Assembly: GCA_002171315.2 (NCBI GenBank)
Contig: NHFS02000036.1
Span: 1-37,519, forward strand
Reading direction: 5' to 3'
Source of the DNA: Euryarchaeota archaeon TMED117
GTDB taxonomy: Archaea; Thermoplasmatota; Poseidoniia; Poseidoniales; Poseidoniaceae
DNA length: 37,519 nt
Shown here: positions 31,462 to 37,519 of the stretch, in pieces
How positions within the stretch are numbered: the first letter of the stretch is position 1
Layout: each line of letters starts with the position of its first letter
Notes under the pieces: generated by a model
The model's input: the letters and a program-made list of their open reading frames with translations, nothing else
The model's database searches: none
What the model was told of the DNA's origin: nothing
Program-made: the position numbers and the translations under genes

Positions 31462-33519
31462 ATGGGGAGGAAGGCAAATGCGTCAGGCATCATAATTTGT
31501 CTGCTTCTCTCAGTTCTATCCTTCACATTATCTTCTAATATCAATTCCTTATTTGATATCGAAGTGGATTCTAATGTCGCGAATGAGACACCTTTGGTGG
31601 GTTTAGTGGATAATGAATCGTGGCTTGTTGTTCTTGTTGACTTTGATTCAGACCCACTCGAAAATAATCAAAAACAAGAGTTTGGTACCCTCTTAGAGGA
31701 ACAAGCACAATTGTATTTTACTGAAGCGTCTGGGCGTACAATAAATATTGAAATTGACGTTCATGATGAGATTATTCGTTCACAACGACCATTGCAATAT
31801 TATGGCAAAGACGGAGACAACGGTCGTGATTATGGAGATGGTACTGAATTTATGCCTGCCAAACTATCTGAATATGTCGTTGATAATCTGAACGTTGAAG
31901 ATTGGAGCAAGTATGATCTGAACGAGGATAAAATTGTTGACAGATTCCTAATCGTTCATTCAACACTATCTCAAGAACAAGGCGGTGGCTCAACGAGCAG
32001 GATTTGGTCTCATTTCACAACATTTCAGACTCCAATTTCGATTGATGGATATGTCATAGAGCATTACACAATGTCAAGTCTTCGACATGGTATGAATGGA
32101 ATTGGAACCATACTCCACGAAATGATGCATCAATTTGGAGCATTTGACCTCTATCCAGTCCACGATTCTGGATACAGTGGGTCTTGGAAAGGTATCGGTA
32201 TTTGGGACATTATGGCAAGTGGAAATTGGAATGGAGGGGGAGATAAGCCTTCTCTTCCTACAGGACCAACGATGGAAACTATTGGTCATAATGCAACTGT
32301 TAACCTGAACCTAGAATGGCCATCAACCACACAAAGCCCATGCATTGGCCCAGCATTTGACATACAGTCCAGAAGTGATGGTGGGGCACGAGTAAAGATA
32401 CAGATTGGACCAGAGGAATTTGTATGGTTTGAAAAAAGATCCAAAGATGGATTTGATGAGGCACTTCCTGGTGAAGGGATTTTAGTTCTCCTTGAGGATA
32501 AAACCGCAGGAGATGCCCAATATAATGCCATGAATATAGATCAAAAAAGGCCATATTTACGTGTGATTGAAGCTGACGGTAACGATGAACAACTGCAAGG
32601 AATAAATGATGGTGTTTTCGAAGATTTATTCCAGCCAGGTGATACTTTTGGAGAATTGGGAATAGAAATTCGTAATCATGATGGTGTCCTCGTTCCATGG
32701 CATGCTAATGTTTCGAATGTTGAGAATGTATGGAGAATCGAAATATATTCATTACATTGTTCGCCTTCATTTTCACTCGACTTACCCGATTATGGTTTAA
32801 CAATGCTCCAAGGCGAGGGTTTTCCAATTCAAATAACTGAATCACAAACACCAGTATCATGCATGGGTATGCTTACCGGGAGTGATGGAAGAACAATCGA
32901 TTTTTCAGTGGATACAAGTATGCAGGATAATAAAATTACAGGTGTTTTTTCTGATCAAGGTATTGTTGATTCTATCGCTACATTCAGTGGCATAATTTCA
33001 TGCGATGAATTCCCAATTAATATTCGTACGACTGTTACTACTGTCGGAACCCAGCCATTAGTCAATAAAATGCATACTGAAGAAATAATTGATCCAGTTG
33101 ATTCTTCTACCATCACAATTCCATTCATTGGAGACGGCGTAGGAAGCGGAACCTTTTCAGTAGATTTACGAGGTCCAATAACTCGTATTGGTACTATTAA
33201 TTCACCATTAACTATCACCAACGGAACGGGGTCAATCATTATTGAAATCAATCCTAATGGCTTATTGCAACCAAATATGTACGTTTTTGGAGAGGTTCTG
33301 TTGACATCATTCAATGGGGAAACATGGACAATCGATATAGAATTACAGGCAGAGTCTGAATCAAGGATCCCTATTTTAGATGATCAATCAACCATTATTG
33401 GGTCTTTTTTCGCAGTATGCTCTGTCTGGTTTGCAGTGACATTTCTAGCAGAGAAACGATCTAAGAATGAGAAAAATGAGACCATCTTGGAGCAAGAAAC
33501 AACCTTTGAATTTGATTAA
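31462..33519 (+). CDS. M6-type (immune inhibitor A-like) secreted metalloprotease
   Basis: A 685-aa secreted peptidase. An N-terminal hydrophobic segment at residues ~8-24 (ASGIIICLLLSVLSFTLSS) is the signal or anchor. The catalytic domain includes SWLVVLVDFDSDP, the acidic segment DLNEDKIVDRFLIVHST, the zinc motif HEMMH from residue 219 followed by GAFDLYP, and WDIMASGNW, matching M6 peptidases. Beta-rich domains follow (residues ~290-640), then a C-terminal helix (SFFAVCSVWFAVTFLAE) and a charged tail, so it is anchored to the outer membrane face. ATG 31462 has TATAG and then GGGGAGG around it; an upstream frame start lies in tatC. Confidence 0.87.
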   Translation: MGRKANASGIIICLLLSVLSFTLSSNINSLFDIEVDSNVANETPLVGLVDNESWLVVLVDFDSDPLENNQKQEFGTLLEEQAQLYFTEASGRTINIEIDVHDEIIRSQRPLQYYGKDGDNGRDYGDGTEFMPAKLSEYVVDNLNVEDWSKYDLNEDKIVDRFLIVHSTLSQEQGGGSTSRIWSHFTTFQTPISIDGYVIEHYTMSSLRHGMNGIGTILHEMMHQFGAFDLYPVHDSGYSGSWKGIGIWDIMASGNWNGGGDKPSLPTGPTMETIGHNATVNLNLEWPSTTQSPCIGPAFDIQSRSDGGARVKIQIGPEEFVWFEKRSKDGFDEALPGEGILVLLEDKTAGDAQYNAMNIDQKRPYLRVIEADGNDEQLQGINDGVFEDLFQPGDTFGELGIEIRNHDGVLVPWHANVSNVENVWRIEIYSLHCSPSFSLDLPDYGLTMLQGEGFPIQITESQTPVSCMGMLTGSDGRTIDFSVDTSMQDNKITGVFSDQGIVDSIATFSGIISCDEFPINIRTTVTTVGTQPLVNKMHTEEIIDPVDSSTITIPFIGDGVGSGTFSVDLRGPITRIGTINSPLTITNGTGSIIIEINPNGLLQPNMYVFGEVLLTSFNGETWTIDIELQAESESRIPILDDQSTIIGSFFAVCSVWFAVTFLAEKRSKNEKNETILEQETTFEFD

Positions 33520-34619
33520 TTTCTTTTTGGTAACCAACGTTTTATCCGAAGATAATTCCATCGATTGTCGGAATATATTGCACAAACCCATTCCTTGTGA
33601 ACACCTTCGGCAAGACGTATGGATAGACAAACGCCCTCCCAGGATGTAGAGGCATGTTGAACTGGTTGAATCAGCCAAGGAGCGTGAGATTCTTCGAGGT
33701 CTCCATCATAGACACGCCATTTACATCCAAATTTGAATCCAGGACGGACCAATAAGCCCCTGCTAAGTAAATCATCCATCAAGAGAATATCAGAATCTGA
33801 TGAAATTTTATCGTCCAGACAAGTTTGAACATATTCAAATTCCTCCCCACGTAATACACGCCCAGACATATGGTCAAATCCAATTTGGGACCAGGGCCAG
33901 TCGCCATCGTATGGAAAATATGCGCCCTTTTCTAAAACCCGTTTCTTCGCCCAACATTCCTCTACAAATTGTTGAGACTTTTCTGATAATTCAGTCCATC
34001 GTTTATTGCTGCCTTCTGGTTGAATCATATCTACACGATAACCAGTGACGTGAAGTTCGTCATCAATAACGTAAAGTTCAGCTAACACATTGTTTTTCGA
34101 TGACTGTATACACCAATCAAAGACATCGTTCCAACTAAATTCGTCATTGGTTGATGCCATCTTAACGTATGCTTGACATGGTTCTTTGAATCTATTTTGA
34201 TTATTTCCCCAACGAACGCCCCACGAAGAAAACGGTGTATCGATCTCTAAATTTTCACTAGGAACCACCATTTCTCCACCTCGGCGTCCGATATCCAGAA
34301 TCACTGCTTCATTGAGCAAATTTGGATTCCGTTCGAATTCCTTCTCAAGCCAATCCAATGATGGTAATGGAACAGAACGGTGCCAATGGCAGTACAATAC
34401 TTCAGCAGATGTTAATGAAATTGTACCGTCGGAATTCCTACGGCCAATCGCACTTTTTTCGAAAAGACGAGTTGCCAAGGGTGGTTTAAGAGTCCAGTTT
34501 TTACCGTCAAATGTCGGTCGTTGGAATGGTTTTTTTCCTGGTAGTTCTTTGACTACATCAGGACCTATTGGCCGAGTTGAACGAACGCGAGGTTTGTAAC
34601 GACGATTTTGTCGGGCCAT
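33516..34619 (-). CDS. endA: tRNA-splicing endonuclease (two-unit EndA)
   Basis: Cuts tRNA introns at bulge-helix-bulge sites. The 367-aa protein has the fused two-unit size of many euryarchaeal enzymes. The C-terminal catalytic unit carries LSRGLLVRPGFKFGCKWRVYDGDLEESHAPW (read as consecutive family motifs) with the catalytic Tyr304, His312 and Lys342 (in LAEGVHKEW), then IYSDNRWNYLRIKRWL. The N-terminal unit is degenerate and preceded by a basic start (RQNRRYKPRVRSTRP). It overlaps the protease gene by 4 bases at the stops and diverges from the wHTH-TerB gene. Confidence 0.92.
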   Translation of the reverse strand: MARQNRRYKPRVRSTRPIGPDVVKELPGKKPFQRPTFDGKNWTLKPPLATRLFEKSAIGRRNSDGTISLTSAEVLYCHWHRSVPLPSLDWLEKEFERNPNLLNEAVILDIGRRGGEMVVPSENLEIDTPFSSWGVRWGNNQNRFKEPCQAYVKMASTNDEFSWNDVFDWCIQSSKNNVLAELYVIDDELHVTGYRVDMIQPEGSNKRWTELSEKSQQFVEECWAKKRVLEKGAYFPYDGDWPWSQIGFDHMSGRVLRGEEFEYVQTCLDDKISSDSDILLMDDLLSRGLLVRPGFKFGCKWRVYDGDLEESHAPWLIQPVQHASTSWEGVCLSIRLAEGVHKEWVCAIYSDNRWNYLRIKRWLPKRN

Positions 34620-34711
34620 ACTGACTCGTCATGGAACACACATATTGTTTCGTCGATTGAACCGATTGTCCTAAGGACTACCACCATGACATACAACCAC
34701 GGGGGAGGAAC

Positions 34712-35668
34712 ATGGTTAGCGGCTTTCTAGGCACTCTAACAACAGAGGAACGAACTCTTCTACACTTGATGTTTCACCATCTTCCCGAAGGGGTATGGGA
34801 AGCACCTGTAGAATTAACCCAAGCCGGTATATCAGCAGCAGTTCATGTTCAAAGAAAGCATGTCCCTCGTACTCTCAAGCGGCTTGAACAACAGGATGCA
34901 ATCGATAATACAAGTCGGCATGTCCCTGGTGCCCGTCAAAAAAGGAGAGTATATTCTTTAACTCCGAAAGGTAGAGAAAGGGCAAATGCTCTACGAGATA
35001 AGATAGGAGAAACACCTGTACGATCAGACGGGAAAACCGTGTTAATCGAAGCGTTATTCAAATCCTCAATATCCCCTTTGGAGACGTTAGCGCATATTGA
35101 TGAACAACTTGTTTATCATCAAAACCCCGTACTATCGCCAGTATCTCATCCAGAAGGAGCAGCATCACTCGATGCTCAAGCAGGAGAAGCGTTGGTTCGT
35201 AGAATGTTTGCCCGTGCATGGGAAGACGGAAGGATAACCAAGGATGAACAATTATTACTCAATGAAGTAGTTGACTTTCTTGGGATGCATCCAGATCGTG
35301 TTCGCCGACTTTCTAATGAGGCTCGTAGGGAGATCAATGTGCCCCCTCCAGAGGAGATATACCTCGATATGTTGAGGCAGGCACTCGTGGATGGTACTAT
35401 TCATAGCGAAGAAGAAGCACTATTGAAGACAGTCCAAGTCGCATTTGATATCGATGATGTCGCCCATGAACGATTGTTAAATGAAGCCCGTAAGCAACCA
35501 TTCATTTCTCCAGAATTAGAATCTTATAAATCTGTACTGCGAACTGCATTATCAGATGGAATTATTACTGGAGATGAAGAAGCAATGTTGGCGACACTAC
35601 GGCAACAGACAGACATTTCAGAGCAGGATCACGCCACACTTTTGGCCGAAATACAAGATGACATTTGA
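34712..35668 (+). CDS. Winged-helix protein with three TerB-like repeats
   Basis: A 318-aa cytoplasmic protein. Residues ~8-90 form a winged helix of MarR/PadR type (LTTEERTLLHLMFHHL, GISAAVHVQRKHVPRTLKRLEQQDAI, RRVYSLTPKGRERANAL). The C-terminal ~150 residues contain three similar units: MFARAWEDGRITKDEQLLLN, MLRQALVDGTIHSEEEALLK and VLRTALSDGIITGDEEAMLA, each with an acidic DGxIxxxEE loop and two helices as in TerB domains. A strong GGGGGAGG site precedes ATG 34712. It heads the pfkB/archease operon. Ligand and targets unknown. Confidence 0.8.
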   Translation: MVSGFLGTLTTEERTLLHLMFHHLPEGVWEAPVELTQAGISAAVHVQRKHVPRTLKRLEQQDAIDNTSRHVPGARQKRRVYSLTPKGRERANALRDKIGETPVRSDGKTVLIEALFKSSISPLETLAHIDEQLVYHQNPVLSPVSHPEGAASLDAQAGEALVRRMFARAWEDGRITKDEQLLLNEVVDFLGMHPDRVRRLSNEARREINVPPPEEIYLDMLRQALVDGTIHSEEEALLKTVQVAFDIDDVAHERLLNEARKQPFISPELESYKSVLRTALSDGIITGDEEAMLATLRQQTDISEQDHATLLAEIQDDI

Positions 35669-35680
35669 AGAGGGAAAAAT

Positions 35681-36742
35681 ATGGGAATGAATGATGATGA
35701 TGCACGTGTTCATGACGCGTTACGTAAACTAGAAAATGATCTGAAATCAATCAAACCGTCTAAGGTGTTACTTGTAGGTGATATCATGATGGATTGTTAC
35801 ATTCATGGTTTTGCGAATAATTTGAACTCAAGAGCACCTGTTCCTGTTCTGAAAGAGATTTCAAGAGATGAGGATGTAGGAGCTGCTGCACACGTGGCTC
35901 GTGGTCTTGATTCACTTGGACTTTCGAGCCAACTTCATGGAGTCATAGGAGACGATGCTCCTGGGCTTGCTGTTTTGGATATGCTCGATGAAGAGGGAGT
36001 TGATACGTCGGGCATAGCGGTATTAGAAGACAGAATTACTACTGTCAAAACGCGCTTATTGGGAGCTCGAGAAGGACTTGTACGTGGCGAACAATTACTT
36101 TTACGCTGGGATATTGAGGACGAAAATCCAATACCTGAACATGCATCGAAATTACTTATTGATCAAACAATTAATGCTCTGCCTGGTTCTTCTTGCCTGA
36201 TCCTATCTGATTATGGATTAGGAGTCCTCAATGATGAAGGGGCAGCACGGCTCATTGCTGCTGCAAAAGCACAAAATGTTCCAATTATTGCAGATCCTAA
36301 ATTAACAGGACTTCACCGAACTAAAGGTGTTGATTGGGTTATGTTCCAATCGAAAGGACTCGAATTAATGCGAAGAAGATTGGGCTCACCAACTGGCACC
36401 GATGCTGCAATCAAATTACTGGAATCGAATGATTGGAAACATCTCGTAATTCTTGAAGGACAAGATGGTGTAACCATCCATTCAAAGGATGCTGAAACAG
36501 TCCATGTCCCATGTATGTTGGAAGATATTCGACAAATGATTGGGTTGATAGACGCTGCTGCAGTTGCGGTCGCTACAGCGATCTCATTGGGGTTGACTGT
36601 GGATGAAACCGCTCAGTTAGCAAATGCCGCAAGTGAATGTATTCTAACTGCGGATAGAACGGATCGATTTGTATTACGATTAGACGATATGATTGATCGA
36701 ATTGGTGAAATTGCTTGGAGTCTCCAAGTCTCCAAACGCTGA
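35681..36742 (+). CDS. PfkB-family sugar kinase-like protein, altered catalytic motif
   Basis: A 353-aa ribokinase fold closest in pattern to the RfaE/HldE heptose kinase domain. Seen: VLLVGDIMMDCYIHGFANNL, SRAPVPVLKEI, DVGAAAHVARGLDSLGL in place of the usual GGAANVA, GVIGDDAPG, GEQLLLRWDIED, IIADPKL, and near residue 290 MIGLIDAAAVAVATAISLG where kinases have TGAGD. The Asp remains but the glycine-rich anion hole is lost, and the Asn-His change is at the sugar-binding segment. Activity is therefore doubtful; it may be a sugar sensor. It lies 12 bases after the TerB gene and 9 before archease. Confidence 0.82.
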   Translation: MGMNDDDARVHDALRKLENDLKSIKPSKVLLVGDIMMDCYIHGFANNLNSRAPVPVLKEISRDEDVGAAAHVARGLDSLGLSSQLHGVIGDDAPGLAVLDMLDEEGVDTSGIAVLEDRITTVKTRLLGAREGLVRGEQLLLRWDIEDENPIPEHASKLLIDQTINALPGSSCLILSDYGLGVLNDEGAARLIAAAKAQNVPIIADPKLTGLHRTKGVDWVMFQSKGLELMRRRLGSPTGTDAAIKLLESNDWKHLVILEGQDGVTIHSKDAETVHVPCMLEDIRQMIGLIDAAAVAVATAISLGLTVDETAQLANAASECILTADRTDRFVLRLDDMIDRIGEIAWSLQVSKR

Positions 36743-36751
36743 GGCGAAGAA

Positions 36752-37246
36752 ATGAGTTCATGGCTAAGACCAACTACTGCAGATATTGGTTTACGCTCTT
36801 ATGCAGCAACTTTTGAGCGACTGTTTGAAGAAACCTCATACGGAATGCAGAATTATTTAATCGACTCTGAATCTGCTCGAACAATTTCAAAGCAGGTTCA
36901 CCATTCTTCGGTATGGAATGTTTCAATTCCTCTTCATGAAGAAATGAATAGTATTCTCCTTGTAAAATGGTTAGAAGAAGTATTGTATCAAGATGAAGTC
37001 GAAAGAAAGTGGATGGTTGAAAGCACTATTCGGATTACTATGGATAAGGAAGCCATTCATCTACAGGCTCATGTCCTTTGGATTCCATCTGATTCAATTA
37101 AAAAAGAAGTGGAAATCAAGGCGGTAACCCGTCAAGATCTTATTGTTATGGAAGTGAAACCAAACCAAGAAATACCATCCAATTGGCCTGAAGTACCATC
37201 ATTTGAAGGCCCGGGTTGGTTTTCTGACGTGGTATTTGACATTTGA
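36752..37246 (+). CDS. Archease
   Basis: Cofactor of the tRNA ligase RtcB; speeds its activation and turnover in tRNA splicing. The 164-aa protein reads TTADIGLRSYAATFERLFEE near residues 8-27 with the conserved Asp11, SILLVKWLEEVLYQDE near 71-86, VEIKAVTRQDLIVMEV and the end WFSDVVFDI with the terminal Asp. Two family features differ: HTADIG reads TTADIG, and KAVTYH reads KAVTRQ. An inserted Pro-rich segment (NQEIPSNWPEVPSFEGPG) is near 140-160. It is the third gene of the operon. Confidence 0.83.
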   Translation: MSSWLRPTTADIGLRSYAATFERLFEETSYGMQNYLIDSESARTISKQVHHSSVWNVSIPLHEEMNSILLVKWLEEVLYQDEVERKWMVESTIRITMDKEAIHLQAHVLWIPSDSIKKEVEIKAVTRQDLIVMEVKPNQEIPSNWPEVPSFEGPGWFSDVVFDI

Positions 37247-37249
37247 AAG

Positions 37250-37490
37250 TGGGAATCCTCAGGTGGACGCTCGTACTTTTGAGCCAAATCTGCACACTTC
37301 CTCCGTCCCGAATCCCTACAGCATCCATGGCCCCAGGTAGGGATGCTCCGTTCCCGGCCTGACCTGTTCCCCCGGTTATTTGGTTCCCGTTTCCTTCCGG
37401 AAACGGTTCTCAACACCCGGATCATGTAGGGGCGAGACATCTACGTCCGCATACAGGAACCCAAAAGCCGCTTTCGCCGCCCTGAGGCAT
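37250..37490 (-). ncRNA. ffs: Signal recognition particle RNA (7S)
   Basis: Read on the minus strand, the helix-8 core is plain: CAGGTCAGG, the GGAA tetraloop in CCGGGAACGG, the AGCA of the asymmetric bulge and closing CTACCTG (37326-37367). Helix 6 is a perfect hairpin CCGTTTCC-GGAA-GGAAACGG (37388-37407), the SRP19 site of archaeal RNA. Helix 5 is supported by CCCTACA pairing TGTAGGG and GGACG pairing CGTCC. Ends are joined by CCTCAGG (37481-37487) pairing CCTGAGG (37257-37263), taken as helix 1; TGTA near 37453-37456 fits the Alu region. About 240 bases, shorter than the usual ~300. Ends are approximate. Confidence 0.88.
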
Positions 37491-37498
37491 TCAGCCCA

Positions 37499-37506
37499 CC
37501 ATAAAG
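37499..37506 (-). promoter_or_regulatory. Candidate TATA box for the SRP RNA
   Basis: On the minus strand CTTTATGG lies about 12-20 bases before the start of the assumed helix 1. This is closer than the usual ~26 bases, so either the RNA starts slightly inside my boundary or this is not the promoter. Weak evidence. Confidence 0.25.
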
Positions 37507-37519
37507 ACGATTTGTGGTA

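Noticed and set aside
33467..33649. 60-aa plus-strand frame over the protease/endA junction
   Set aside because: It overlaps both convergent genes and has no domain or ribosome site.
37132..37440. 102-aa and 60-aa minus-strand frames at the window end
   Set aside because: They lie over the SRP RNA, whose structure explains the GC-rich sequence and its complementary stretches.
1..37519. tRNA genes, CRISPR arrays, insertion sequences and prophage genes
   Set aside because: Gaps between genes are short and show no cloverleaf or TTC-loop pattern, no regularly spaced repeats, no transposase or integrase and no terminal inverted repeats.

Overview
This window looks like a piece of a moderately AT-rich euryarchaeal chromosome, most likely marine Group II Euryarchaeota (Ca. 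Poseidoniales). The archaeal backbone is seen directly: Kae1, ribosomal proteins S19e, L39e, L31e and S17e, a PDCD5-family protein, a two-unit tRNA splicing endonuclease, archease and an archaeal-type 7S SRP RNA. Mixed in are genes of bacterial character typical of this group of heterotrophs: HutI, methylmalonyl-CoA mutase and epimerase, PntAA/AB/B transhydrogenase, GTP cyclohydrolase I (FolE), MsrB, an FGE-like protein, YgfZ and an acyltransferase-3 protein. Large secreted proteins with a C-terminal anchor also fit. The lineage call is inference; no rRNA is present. Genes are tightly packed, often with ATGA stop/start overlaps. I see no mobile element, CRISPR array, tRNA or phage gene.

Layout. 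1-1104 (-) is the 5' part of hutI, cut by the window edge. 1156-8008 (+) carries kae1, a charged hypothetical protein, an FKBP prolyl isomerase, methylmalonyl-CoA mutase large subunit, methylmalonyl-CoA epimerase, a small hypothetical gene and a NatAB-like ABC exporter. 8043-11062 (+) is a compact operon: ribbon-helix-helix protein, folE, queE, queC, msrB, queD. It makes the 7-deazaguanine precursor preQ0, used in archaea for archaeosine in tRNA, with a methionine sulfoxide reductase inserted. 11063-13666 (-) is a translation operon: S19e, PDCD5, L39e, L31e, S17e, a 79-aa unknown and a SpoU/TrmJ-like RNA methylase.

13734-18896 (+) holds two membrane or surface proteins (295 and 1182 aa), a 57-aa two-helix membrane protein and a PqqD-like protein. 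18893-20530 (-) is an FMN reductase / FGE-like / ArsC operon. 20635-25322 (+) holds a TPR protein, an A-type Fe-S carrier, a short YgfZ and an acyltransferase. mdh (-) and pntAA-AB-B (+) diverge from 26262-26393, linking NADH and NADPH metabolism. 29354-33519 (+) holds a secreted protein with a CxCH motif, a divergent TatC and an M6-type metalloprotease. endA (-) and a wHTH-TerB protein / degenerate PfkB kinase / archease operon (+) then diverge, and the window ends with the SRP RNA on the minus strand.

Points most worth a second look: the preQ0 operon with MsrB and an RHH protein; the CxCH-protein/TatC/protease cluster; the PfkB-fold protein with an altered GAGD motif beside a triple-TerB regulator and archease; the FGE-like protein without catalytic cysteines; the Fe-S carrier plus truncated YgfZ pair; and a gene whose reading frame extends upstream to an apparent ATT start.
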